Assembly: GCA_902801205.1 (NCBI GenBank) | Contig: CADCHE010000002.1 | Coordinates: forward strand, 186,001-250,000 | Direction of reading: 5' to 3' | Origin: an uncultured Bacteroidia bacterium | GTDB lineage: Bacteria > Bacteroidota > Bacteroidia > Bacteroidales > UBA932 | Length of the DNA: 64,000 nt | The notes under the pieces: generated by a model | Told to the model about the DNA's origin: nothing | What the model saw: the letters and a program-made list of their open reading frames with translations, nothing else | Databases searched by the model: none | Made by a program: the position numbers and the translations under genes | In this document: in pieces, positions 17,704-25,868 of the stretch | How the letters are laid out: each line of letters starts with the position of its first letter | Numbering within the stretch: the first letter of the stretch is position 1

Positions 17704-20448
17704 ATGAAAAGAATCGCCCTCCTGGCCGCGGCCTTCCTGGCAGCGACGGCCTCGCTCCTGGCCTCGGACGCTCCTTCCGGCAAGAAGGAAGTCGGCATCT
17801 TCTATTTCGTCTGGATGGGGCAGCACCCCTCCGAGCAGACGGGCAACTATGACATTACGAAACTCCTCGCCGAGCACCCGGATGATCTGTACGCCACGAA
17901 GGGAACGCCCCGGAGCCCCCTGCACAAGTACCATTTCTGGTCGGAGCCCCTGTACGGGTATTACAACAGCGCCGACCCGTGGGTCATCGCGCGGCACGTG
18001 GAGCTCTTCATGGCCGCGGGGGTCGATTACCTGATCCTCGACACGACCAACGGCTTCTGCTACCCGAACGTGGTGCATACATTGCTGGAGACCCTGCTGG
18101 CCTTCCAGCAGAAGGGATATGATGTCCCGAAGGTCTCGTTCTACACCAACGGGGGGTCCGGGAAGGTGGTGCACGACCTCTTCTACGCCTTCTACGTGGG
18201 CGGGAAGTACGACAGTGTCTGGTACAAGCCGGCCGGGCGTCCGCTGATCATCGGCGTGACCCGCGCCAACAAGGGGACGACGGACCAGGGGCGTCCGAAC
18301 TATATCAAAGATGACTACCTCGGCTTTTTCGACGTGCGCGAGTCGCAGTGGCCGACGATGCCGCCCGACGAGCATGCCTTCCCCTGGATGGACTGGGAGT
18401 ATCCGCAGCGCAATTACAGCGGCGTCGTTTCCGTATCGGTGGCGCAGCATTCCACGAAGAAGATCATCTTCTCCGACCTGGAGAACGGCCGCGGCCGGGG
18501 GTACGATGCCCCGACGGGCCGGAACCTGCATGACCAGGTCCGTTCCGGCCATAATTTCCAGAACCAGTGGAACACCGCCCTGCGCCAGCCCGACAAGGTG
18601 TCGAACGTCTTCATGACGGGCTGGAACGAGTGGGTGGCCATCAAGTACGTCTTCGACGGGAAGGTGGGCTTCGTGGACACCTTCAACGAGGAGTTCTCGC
18701 GCGACATCGAGATGATGAAGGGCGGCTACGGCGACAGTTTCTACCTGCAGATGGCCCGCAATATCCGCAGCTTCAAGGGGGCGGATCCCGTCCTGACGGC
18801 GCCGGTGCGCGAAGGGGCGGAATGGGTCTATGCCGATCCTGAGGGGGATGCCCTCGTCCGTGATTTCGTCGATTTCGCCGGTACGGACCGCTATCGGGAC
18901 GAAAGCGCCCGCAACGACATCGTCCGCACGGCCGTCTCGCACGACGGGAAGGCCGTCCGCTTCCGGATTACGGCGGCTTCCGACCTCACGGCCTGGACAC
19001 CGGGCGACTCCACGTGGATGAACATCCTCGTGCAGGTGGGGGACACTGTCGGGAAAGCGTTCCCGTTTGATTTCCTGATCGGGCGCCATCCTTCCGCCGG
19101 GAAGACCAGCATCGAGCGTGTCACGGCCGCCGGGGTCCGTCCCTGCGGGGAGGCCGTCTGCACGGTCTCCGGACGGGAAATGACGGTGACGGTGCCGCTG
19201 GAAGCCCTGGGCCTCGCCCCGGACTTCGTGCATTTCCGCTTCAAGGTGTCGGACCACGTGACGAAGCCGTTCGACATGATGGACTACTACGTGAGCGGCG
19301 ACAGCGCGCCGATCGGCCGCCTGACCTATGAATACGGACACAGGAACGTGGTGTTCAGCCGGTTGCTGGACGACGGCGCCCCGCTCGGGGAATTCGCCCT
19401 CGAGGGCGGCGTGCAGGCCGGCGCCACGCCGGAAGGCCTGCGGGTGAACGCCGGCGGCCGCGTGCGCCTGAACCGCTATTACTCGCTGGGCGAGCGTACG
19501 GCCCGCTACGATGTGGCTTTCAGCCCGGATGCGAAGGCCTTCTTCCGCTCCGATTCGGGCGACTATGGCTTCGAGGTGGATGTCCCCGGAAAGACGGTTT
19601 CGGCCGGCGGGGTCGTCAAGCCTGCTCCGTTCCTCGACCCGGCGCACGGGTACGTCGTCACCGTGGACCACGCCTACCTGCGCAACACCGCCCGGCTGAC
19701 CGACAAGACGACGGGCGAATCCGTAGAGGTCGTCCTGGAGTCGGACGGTGCCGGCGGCGTGGGCAAGGGCGCCCTGCAGCCCGGCTACAGCGCCGGCGCG
19801 ATGTGGGACTACTACTGTTTCGGCCTGTCCGCCGGCGAGGCGCTGACGGTGCGCCGGATGGATGTCTTCTCCGTGGACGAGGAGGTCTTCCTGATGATTT
19901 ACGGCGACTCCATCACGCAGCCCGACGGTTATTTCCCGAAGAAAGATTTCCCGAAAGCCTGGACGATGCAGATCTGCTCGAACGTCAAGGGAAAGGCGGT
20001 CTGCAGCGGCCGCGGGGGCTGCACGATCAACGAAGTGCTGCTCCGCATCCCGAACGAGCTGCCCGCCATCCGCCCGAAATACGTGATGGTCACGATCGGT
20101 ACCAACGGCGGCAATACCGAGGAGAATCTTTCCCGCCTGGTGGAATACATCTTCTCGCAGGGCAGTATCCCGATCCTGAACAACATCCCCAGCAACGAGA
20201 GCGGCACCCAGGTGGAGGCCAACCGCCTGATCGACCGCGTCCGGGAAAAGTACGGCTTGAAGGGCTGCCGCTTCGACCTGGCGACCTCCCTGGCCGGTGA
20301 CGGCATGGAGGTGGACAAGACGATGATGTTCTGGGAGAACTATCCGCCCGAGGTTTTCGGCGGCTGGCAGGTCTGGCACCACCCGAACGACAAGGGCGGC
20401 ACGGCGATGTACCTGCGTTCCCGCCAGGATGTCCCTGAACTGTACTGA
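17704..20448 (+). CDS. Glycosidase-like TIM barrel fused to SGNH/GDSL hydrolase, exported
   Basis: This 914-residue protein starts with a signal peptide (LLAAAFLAATASLLAS). Residues about 25-360 look like a GH99/GH71/WbsX-type barrel: VGIFYFVWMGQHP near the start and MTGWNEWVAIKY with Glu309 in the W-N-E-W motif. Residues about 370-530 form a beta-sandwich with features of CBM9/DOMON-like domains (EWVYADPEGD, SHDGKAVRFRIT), and another beta-rich linker follows. The C-terminal 180 residues are an SGNH hydrolase: block I YGDSITQPDG, block III TIGTNGG, and a final block WHHPND with the catalytic His. A two-enzyme protein that cuts a backbone and removes an ester such as acetyl is plausible but inferred. 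It follows folD directly and overlaps the HAD gene by 20 nt. Confidence 0.72.
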   Translation: MKRIALLAAAFLAATASLLASDAPSGKKEVGIFYFVWMGQHPSEQTGNYDITKLLAEHPDDLYATKGTPRSPLHKYHFWSEPLYGYYNSADPWVIARHVELFMAAGVDYLILDTTNGFCYPNVVHTLLETLLAFQQKGYDVPKVSFYTNGGSGKVVHDLFYAFYVGGKYDSVWYKPAGRPLIIGVTRANKGTTDQGRPNYIKDDYLGFFDVRESQWPTMPPDEHAFPWMDWEYPQRNYSGVVSVSVAQHSTKKIIFSDLENGRGRGYDAPTGRNLHDQVRSGHNFQNQWNTALRQPDKVSNVFMTGWNEWVAIKYVFDGKVGFVDTFNEEFSRDIEMMKGGYGDSFYLQMARNIRSFKGADPVLTAPVREGAEWVYADPEGDALVRDFVDFAGTDRYRDESARNDIVRTAVSHDGKAVRFRITAASDLTAWTPGDSTWMNILVQVGDTVGKAFPFDFLIGRHPSAGKTSIERVTAAGVRPCGEAVCTVSGREMTVTVPLEALGLAPDFVHFRFKVSDHVTKPFDMMDYYVSGDSAPIGRLTYEYGHRNVVFSRLLDDGAPLGEFALEGGVQAGATPEGLRVNAGGRVRLNRYYSLGERTARYDVAFSPDAKAFFRSDSGDYGFEVDVPGKTVSAGGVVKPAPFLDPAHGYVVTVDHAYLRNTARLTDKTTGESVEVVLESDGAGGVGKGALQPGYSAGAMWDYYCFGLSAGEALTVRRMDVFSVDEEVFLMIYGDSITQPDGYFPKKDFPKAWTMQICSNVKGKAVCSGRGGCTINEVLLRIPNELPAIRPKYVMVTIGTNGGNTEENLSRLVEYIFSQGSIPILNNIPSNESGTQVEANRLIDRVREKYGLKGCRFDLATSLAGDGMEVDKTMMFWENYPPEVFGGWQVWHHPNDKGGTAMYLRSRQDVPELY

Positions 20449-21163
20449 GTTACGAATATTGGAACAGAAGAATGAACAACGGAAACCGGCCGGCGGCCCC
20501 GAGGCTGTCCGGCTGGTTGTCTTCGATTTTGACGGTACGCTGGGTGACACCCGGCGGAACATCATCCTGACGATGCAGGAGACGCTCCGGCGGCTGGGGC
20601 TGCCTTTCGTCGGCGACGAGGATTGCGCGGCGACGATCGGCCTGCCGTTGCCCGAGTGCTTCCGGCAGGTGGTCCCGTCCTGCGACGACGCCCTGGCCGA
20701 CCTGTGCACGGAGACGTACCGGAAGGTCTTCAAAGAGAACCTCGCCGTGCTGACGCCCGCGCTGTTTCCCGGGGTGCGGGAGACGCTCGCGGCCCTGGAC
20801 GCCCGGGGCGTCCGCATGACGGTGGCCACTTCCCGTTCCTCGGCTTCGCTGCACCATTTCCTGCGTGACATGCAGATCGACGGCTTCATCGGCTACGCCC
20901 TGGGCATGGACGACGTCGCCGCCTGCAAGCCAGCGCCGGACGCCGTGCTGAAGACCCTGCAGGATCTCGGTTTCGCCCCGGAGGAAGCCTTGGTGGTGGG
21001 GGACATGCCGGTCGACATCCGGATGGGCCGTTCGGCCGGTGTCCGCACCTGCGGCGTCACCTACGGCAACGGCTCCCGCGAAGCGCTCCTCGCCGCCGGC
21101 GCCGACTTCCTCGTCGACACCCTCCCCGAACTGCTCCGCCTCATTCCCTTTCCTCTGGACTAG
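20429..21163 (+). CDS. HAD family hydrolase, phosphoglycolate phosphatase-like
   Basis: This 244-residue protein has the four HAD motifs: nucleophile VVFDFDGTLGDT, the Thr/Ser motif in VATSRSSAS, the lysine in ACKPAPDAV, and the acidic VVGDMPVDIRMGRSAG. The helical cap between motifs I and II (with PALFPGVRETLAAL) puts it in the Gph/beta-phosphoglucomutase subfamily. Family members remove phosphate from small metabolites. The start at 20429 overlaps the upstream gene by 20 nt; no better ATG lies in frame, so the first 25 residues are doubtful. The substrate is unknown. Confidence 0.88.
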   Translation: MSLNCTELRILEQKNEQRKPAGGPEAVRLVVFDFDGTLGDTRRNIILTMQETLRRLGLPFVGDEDCAATIGLPLPECFRQVVPSCDDALADLCTETYRKVFKENLAVLTPALFPGVRETLAALDARGVRMTVATSRSSASLHHFLRDMQIDGFIGYALGMDDVAACKPAPDAVLKTLQDLGFAPEEALVVGDMPVDIRMGRSAGVRTCGVTYGNGSREALLAAGADFLVDTLPELLRLIPFPLD

Positions 21164-21252
21164 CCCCCGGCCCTGGTCCTGCCCCGTCGGCCCGGGCGGA
21201 AGCGTATGCTGATAAAGATACATGAAGTGTCATCTTTGGATAGTGGCGTTGG

Positions 21253-21750
21253 TTATTTCGGCCTCCTCGCGGGGAATAACTCATAATCCTCTTCTAACCA
21301 GATACAAGGTATCCCATTATAATGATCACGTATCCTATCAACGATATGATGGTGATCCCATACTGCAGCTCTTTCCAGTTCTTTACATTCATCCCAAGTA
21401 GATGGAGTTATTGAGCCCGTATTGGGGTTATAGCGTTCAAACTCTTGTTTGTCAAAACGATGGTGAATAAACTCATCGGGCATTTCACGAAACTCTTCTC
21501 TAATAGGCATCATCCCAATGATGGGCCAATAACCACGTGTGATAATGTAACTATACACCGAAGCAACAAACAGAACAGGTTTATTATGTAATAAAGACAG
21601 ATCAGTTAAATGTTCATTGCTTCTGAAATCAAAAAAAACACATTGTTTTGTATATACAATTTGAGCATACACGTAATAGAGTCCCTCAATATCAATTTCA
21701 AGAATCGCACCTGCCCTTTCTCTTTGTCTTTTAATAATGGGTGTCTTCAT
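21253..21750 (-). CDS. Imm26 family immunity protein
   Basis: This 165-residue protein resembles Imm26, an immunity family of polymorphic toxin systems. It begins KRQRERAGAILEIDIEGLYYVYAQIVY, matching the N-terminal beta region (R-x-x-x-G-x-x-x-x-I-x-x), has WPIIGMMPI in the middle, and ends with CKELERAAVWDHHHIVDRI, the family's conserved C-terminal segment. No toxin gene is adjacent, so it may be an orphan that protects against toxins of competitors, as in the acquired interbacterial defence clusters of gut Bacteroidales. Low GC and isolated position support transfer. No signal peptide, so it acts in the cytosol. Confidence 0.82.
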   Translation of the reverse strand: MKTPIIKRQRERAGAILEIDIEGLYYVYAQIVYTKQCVFFDFRSNEHLTDLSLLHNKPVLFVASVYSYIITRGYWPIIGMMPIREEFREMPDEFIHHRFDKQEFERYNPNTGSITPSTWDECKELERAAVWDHHHIVDRIRDHYNGIPCIWLEEDYELFPARRPK

Positions 21751-21764
21751 TGCTGGGATCTTAT

Positions 21765-22265
21765 CTATTCTCCAAATTGGCCTCCCCTATCTTCAAGGGC
21801 GCGAAATAATGTAAGGCTGTCACTGAAAGAGGCAATATGATGTTTGATGACACTGTCTCGATACGCACGATCTTTTTCCCTGTCATAAATAAAGTACTTA
21901 TTCTTATCTACATGGAAAGTGTTATCAATAAGATAATACATTATCGTGCCGTCTTTTTTCTCTCCAGTGACTATGATGTACTTGTTTCTTTTTGAAACGT
22001 GTGTTACAGAAACATCAGGGATTACTTTGATACCATCATTTACGAATCCCCTGGCCTTGTATGAATGCACGATACCCTTGCAGTGTGGGTCCTCAAATAC
22101 ATAGTATAGTCCATTGCCTAGATTCTCGGATCCCCAAAACGAGGGGAACAGTTCTTGGGATAAAGCCAGGGCAATGGACAATACGGGAAAGAATAGTAGC
22201 AGACCGATCGTGCAGCCGATCAATACATTATCCCTATGTTTTCTCTTATCTTCCACGGTTATCAA
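21765..22265 (-). CDS. Small membrane-anchored protein, possible second immunity protein
   Basis: This 166-residue protein has a short basic cytosolic N terminus, one transmembrane helix (about residues 14-36, VLIGCTIGLLLFFPVLSIALAL) and a periplasmic domain of mixed beta structure (LYYVFEDP, YIIVTGEKKDGTIMYYLID, YFIYDREKD). The pattern recalls DUF3997-like small proteins, but I cannot confirm this. It ends 14 nt before the Imm26 gene on the same strand with the same low GC, so they are probably co-transcribed. A periplasm-facing immunity role is an inference from context. Confidence 0.65.
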   Translation of the reverse strand: MITVEDKRKHRDNVLIGCTIGLLLFFPVLSIALALSQELFPSFWGSENLGNGLYYVFEDPHCKGIVHSYKARGFVNDGIKVIPDVSVTHVSKRNKYIIVTGEKKDGTIMYYLIDNTFHVDKNKYFIYDREKDRAYRDSVIKHHIASFSDSLTLFRALEDRGGQFGE

Positions 22266-22279
22266 TAATATCCGGATTA

Positions 22280-22423
22280 TTATCTGGTTTTTGATGGAAC
22301 CGTCATTACATGTCCGACACCATAATAGAATGCTTTAAAGGCAGCATCGTGAGGTCTCTTTGCCCTTTTTAGCTCAAATGCGATTGCTTTATCACGGAAA
22401 AAAGAACCTCGATCAAGGTCACG
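22280..22423 (-). pseudogene. Remnant of a reading frame (47 codons, no start)
   Basis: Between a stop at 22424-22426 and a stop at 22280-22282 the minus strand encodes an uninterrupted, protein-like 47-residue stretch. It has RGSFFRDKAIAFELKRAKRP followed by AAFKAFYYGVGHVMTVPSKTR at its end. There is no ATG, GTG or TTG at a suitable place, so it looks like the C-terminal piece of a lost gene. It has the same strand and composition as the two small genes downstream. It could be the tail of a toxin or of another immunity gene. Confidence 0.4.
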
Positions 22424-22441
22424 TTACATACGCCTAAAGCC

Positions 22442-23689
22442 TCAGTACCGGAAGATCGCGCAGTCGCCGGCGTCGAGGCGGTAGGAGAGGATGCCCTTTT
22501 TGAGCGGGGTGATACTGCCGTCTTTGCCGATCGAAGCGGCAGCGCCGCTGAAGGCGATATCGTAGGCGATGCTCTTGTCGACGCTCCGGCTGACGAGCAT
22601 CAGGTACCGTACCCCCTTGTTCTCGAGGAGGGAAACCAGGGCATCCTGTCCCTTGGTATCCAGTTTGGACACGCCCTCGGGCAGTTTCGTCAGCAGGGTC
22701 ATGTCCCGCGGAATGTTCCCGCCGGTGAAGAGGACCTCCTTCACCTTGGCGCCCATGAAGACGCCCGCCCGCGCCTGCAGTTCCTGGTTCATCGCCTTGG
22801 CGAGCGCATAGGTGGCCGTCTTCTGCCCCTGCTGGTTGATCGGCGCATCGTGGAAGTCCCAGGTATCCGTCCCCGGATTCCAATAGGTGAAATACTGCAG
22901 GCCCTGCGCGCCGAACGCCAGGTCGGTGTAGAACTGAAGCCGCAGCGAGGCCATCGTCGGCAGCGGATACGGGTTGTGGGCCGTGGAAAGGGCGAAGGCC
23001 CAGAACGGCAGGCCGGCCTTTTCCGATTCGCGGGCGATGAGGGCCAGGTTGCCGTACCAGGACTTCCGTATGCCGGAGGTGGTGACCGGGTAGTAGTCGA
23101 AAGAGACCATCGGGAGTTTCACGATCCGGATGAAATCTTTGACGTAGTCCTCATACGACGTGCTGAGGACGGAGGGGTTGACATAGTCGGGGAATAGGTT
23201 CAGGTACAGCGGATGGCTGGCGTCCACTTCGCGGATCCGGTCCGCCCAGGCGGCCAGGTCGGGGAAATCGGCATTCGTCGGCTCGTCCTGCAGGTAGTAT
23301 CCGTAGAGGGCGGGATGGCCCTTGACGCGGCGGACGGTGTTCTGCGTGTCGGAGCGGAGCGCGTTGCAGGCGAACAGGAGCTTCACGCCTGCCGAGTTGG
23401 CGCAGTCCAGCGCCCGGAGCGCGTCGTCGAGTGGCCCGAAGAAGGTCATGCTGACATTGAATCCGGCATCCTTGAGGGTCCGGTATTGGTCGATGGTCGT
23501 GAAATTCTCAGGGATGCTGTACCAGGCCAGGATCGGAATGGGCTCGTCCGAAGTGACATACTCCACAGGTGTTTCCTCTTCCGGTTCCGTTCCCTCTTCC
23601 GGTTTTCCTTCCGCGGCGGGTTCCGTCTTTCCGCAGCCCGCCAGGAGCCCGAACAGCAGCGCTGCCGCAATGATCCGTCGAATTGTCAT
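22442..23689 (-). CDS. TIM-barrel glycoside-hydrolase-like lipoprotein
   Basis: This 415-residue protein has a lipoprotein signal (LLFGLLAGCGK) and an acidic Glu/Pro-rich linker. The barrel begins at IPILAWYSIPENFTTIDQYRTLKDAGFNV, resembling clan GH-A/GH42-like proteins. GYYLQDEPTNADF places an acidic Glu at the usual acid/base position, and the later LPFWAFALSTAHN and GLQYFTYWNPG suit the second half of a barrel. A small C-terminal beta domain follows. The ATG at 23689 is preferred over 23704, because the likely promoter would start transcription at about 23703. It diverges from the GH3 gene. Family number and substrate are not certain. Confidence 0.68.
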   Translation of the reverse strand: MTIRRIIAAALLFGLLAGCGKTEPAAEGKPEEGTEPEEETPVEYVTSDEPIPILAWYSIPENFTTIDQYRTLKDAGFNVSMTFFGPLDDALRALDCANSAGVKLLFACNALRSDTQNTVRRVKGHPALYGYYLQDEPTNADFPDLAAWADRIREVDASHPLYLNLFPDYVNPSVLSTSYEDYVKDFIRIVKLPMVSFDYYPVTTSGIRKSWYGNLALIARESEKAGLPFWAFALSTAHNPYPLPTMASLRLQFYTDLAFGAQGLQYFTYWNPGTDTWDFHDAPINQQGQKTATYALAKAMNQELQARAGVFMGAKVKEVLFTGGNIPRDMTLLTKLPEGVSKLDTKGQDALVSLLENKGVRYLMLVSRSVDKSIAYDIAFSGAAASIGKDGSITPLKKGILSYRLDAGDCAIFRY

Positions 23690-23709
23690 AATGATTCTAT
23701 CCATTTTGG

Positions 23710-23717
23710 TAAAGATA
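23710..23717 (-). promoter_or_regulatory. Candidate -7 box for the TIM-barrel lipoprotein gene
   Basis: TATCTTTA on the minus strand differs from TAnnTTTG only at the last base. A related sequence on the plus strand, TATCTTG at 23731-23737, could drive the divergent GH3 gene with a leader of about 20 nt. Confidence 0.45.
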
Positions 23718-23763
23718 CGTTTTTTTTCAGTATCTTGTTCCGGAATCCCTAATTCGGCAGATT

Positions 23764-25845
23764 ATGAAAAGGACAGGATGGATATGGCCCGTGCTGCTGA
23801 TGCTCTCTTGCAGCGGCCCGAGTCCGGAGCGACGGGCGGAAGCCTTGGTCTCCGCCCTGACGCTGGAGCAGAAAGCGAACCTGATGATGCATCACTCCGC
23901 GCCCGTGGAAGCGCTGGGCATCCCCGCCTACAACTGGTGGAACGAGGCGCTGCACGGCGTGGCGCGCAACGGGAAGGCGACGGTCTTCCCGATGCCGGTC
24001 GGTATGGCGGCTTCTTTCGATGAACCGCTTGTGTACGAGGTGTTTACGGCGGTCAGCGACGAGGCCCGGGTCAAGAATCGGCAGGCCCTGGCGGCTACCG
24101 GGGTCGCCGGACAGTACCAGGGACTGACCTTCTGGACGCCGAACATCAACATCTTCCGTGACCCGCGCTGGGGCCGCGGTATGGAGACCTACGGAGAAGA
24201 TCCTTACCTGACCGGTCAGCTGGGCATGGCGGTTGTCCGCGGATTGCAGGGCGACCTGGACGCGCCCATCCTCAAGGCGCATGCCTGCGCCAAGCATTTC
24301 GCCGTCCATTCCGGGCCGGAGCAGGACCGCCACCGCTTCGATGCGCAGGTCTCCGAGCGCGACCTCCGCGAGACGTATCTTCCGGCGTTCAAGGACTTGG
24401 TCACGAAGGCCGGCGTGCAGGAAGTGATGATCGCATACAACCGCTTCCGCGGGGAACCGTGCGGGGCCAGCGACTACCTGGTCAACCAGGTGCTGCGGGG
24501 CGAATGGGGCTACAAGGGGATCGTCCTCTCCGACTGCTGGGCCATCGCGGATTTCTACGTCCCCGGACGGCACGGTTACAGCCCTGATGCCGCCCATGCC
24601 GTCGCGGCCGCCGTCCACACCGGGACGGACCTGAACTGCGGGGAATCCTATGCCCACATCGTGGAGGCGGTGGAAACGGGTCTGCTCGACCCGGCCGACG
24701 TGGACCGTTCGCTGGTCCGCCTGCTGGCCGCCCGCATCCGGCTGGGGGAACTGGACGCCCAGCCTACGCCCTGGGACGCCCTGGACGACGGAATCCTTGA
24801 AGGCCCCGCCCACCTGGCACTGTCTCGGAAGATGGCCGGGGAATCCATCGTGCTCCTCCAGAACAGGGGCGGTATCCTGCCCCTCGCTCCTGCCGGGCGG
24901 ATCGCCCTGGTCGGACCGAACGCCGACGACCGGGAGATGATGTGGGGCAACTACAATGCCATCCCTGACGGAACCGTGACGCTGCAGGATGCTTTGCAGG
25001 CCCGTGTGGGCGACCTGGTGACCGTGCGCGGCTGCGGCCTTACCGACGGGGCGGAGGAGGACGTGCTCCAGCAGCTCGAGGGAGTCGACGTCGTCATCTT
25101 CGCGGGCGGCATTTCGCCGAGGCTGGAAGGGGAGGAAATGTCGGTTGCCATTCCGGGCTTCGCCGGCGGAGACCGTACCAGCATCGAACTGCCTCAGGTG
25201 CAGCGCGATCTGCTGAAGCGCCTGCACGATGCCGGGAAGAAACTGATCCTCGTCAATTTCTCCGGTTCCGCGGTGGGCCTGGAGCCAGAGACGGAATCCT
25301 GCGACGCCATCCTGCAGGCCTGGTATCCGGGGCAGGAAGGCGGAACGGCCCTGGCCGACATCCTCTTCGGCGATGTCGTCCCCTCCGGGAAACTGCCGGT
25401 CACCTTCTACCGGAACGTCGGGCAGTTGCCGGACTTCTCCGACTATGCCATGAAGGGCCGCACCTACCGCTATTTCGAAGGCGACCCGCTCTATCCCTTC
25501 GGTTTCGGCCTCAGTTACACGACTTTCTCGTACGGGCAGGCCCGGGTGAAGGGCCGGAACCTCGTGATCCCGGTGACCAACACCGGCACATGCGACGCGG
25601 AGGAAGTCGTCCAGCTCTATGTCCGCCGCCCGGATGACGTGGACGGCCCGCTGAAGAGCCTGCGTGGTTTCCGGCGGGTGTCCGTTCCGGCCGGAGCGAC
25701 CGTCGAAGTCCGTTTCCCGCTCGACGGGGAGGTCTTCCTGGGCTGGTCCGAAAAAGAGCAGGACATGGTTCCGCTCCGCGGTGACTGGGAACTCCTCTAT
25801 GGGGGATCCTCGGATGCGCTGCAGTCCCTTCCTTACCGTTATTAG
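23764..25845 (+). CDS. GH3 family beta-glycosidase lipoprotein (xylosidase/glucosidase-like)
   Basis: This 693-residue protein has a lipoprotein signal (VLLMLSCSG). The N-terminal GH3 domain shows YNWWNEALHGVARNG, FWTPNINIFRDPRWGRGMETYGEDP and the nucleophile Asp257 in GIVLSDCWAI. The second domain has the acid/base region RLEGEEM (Glu455-458). A fibronectin III-like domain closes the protein. The NWWNEALHG motif is common in beta-xylosidase-type GH3 enzymes, so release of xylose or glucose from oligosaccharides at the cell surface or periplasm is likely. It is first in a three-gene run with two unknown lipoproteins. Confidence 0.9.
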   Translation: MKRTGWIWPVLLMLSCSGPSPERRAEALVSALTLEQKANLMMHHSAPVEALGIPAYNWWNEALHGVARNGKATVFPMPVGMAASFDEPLVYEVFTAVSDEARVKNRQALAATGVAGQYQGLTFWTPNINIFRDPRWGRGMETYGEDPYLTGQLGMAVVRGLQGDLDAPILKAHACAKHFAVHSGPEQDRHRFDAQVSERDLRETYLPAFKDLVTKAGVQEVMIAYNRFRGEPCGASDYLVNQVLRGEWGYKGIVLSDCWAIADFYVPGRHGYSPDAAHAVAAAVHTGTDLNCGESYAHIVEAVETGLLDPADVDRSLVRLLAARIRLGELDAQPTPWDALDDGILEGPAHLALSRKMAGESIVLLQNRGGILPLAPAGRIALVGPNADDREMMWGNYNAIPDGTVTLQDALQARVGDLVTVRGCGLTDGAEEDVLQQLEGVDVVIFAGGISPRLEGEEMSVAIPGFAGGDRTSIELPQVQRDLLKRLHDAGKKLILVNFSGSAVGLEPETESCDAILQAWYPGQEGGTALADILFGDVVPSGKLPVTFYRNVGQLPDFSDYAMKGRTYRYFEGDPLYPFGFGLSYTTFSYGQARVKGRNLVIPVTNTGTCDAEEVVQLYVRRPDDVDGPLKSLRGFRRVSVPAGATVEVRFPLDGEVFLGWSEKEQDMVPLRGDWELLYGGSSDALQSLPYRY

Positions 25846-25868
25846 AACAACATTAGAACAACAACCTC

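Larger units (their letters stand above)
21164..22441. other. Low-GC accessory island
   Basis: Base composition drops sharply here compared with the GC-rich genes on both sides (by eye about 40% against about 60%). The segment holds two small minus-strand genes and one gene remnant, none with a housekeeping function. Codon use (many AAA, AAT, TTT, ATA) differs from the neighbours. No flanking repeats, integrase or tRNA were found. At 21175-21230 there are short GC-rich and AT-rich hairpin-forming stretches between the convergent HAD and immunity genes. Horizontal acquisition is the simplest reading. Confidence 0.7.

Noticed and set aside
17032-20889. A 1285-codon open frame on the minus strand opposite folD, the glycosidase fusion and the HAD gene
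   Set aside because: It is antisense to three well-supported genes, has no recognisable domains, and its His/Arg/Val/Gly-rich composition is what high-GC codons produce in reverse.
21175-21230. Third copy of the long hairpin element near the immunity island
   Set aside because: It has a GATACATGAAGTGT sequence like the centre motif and some GC-rich pairing, but no long matching arms, so it is not listed as a copy.
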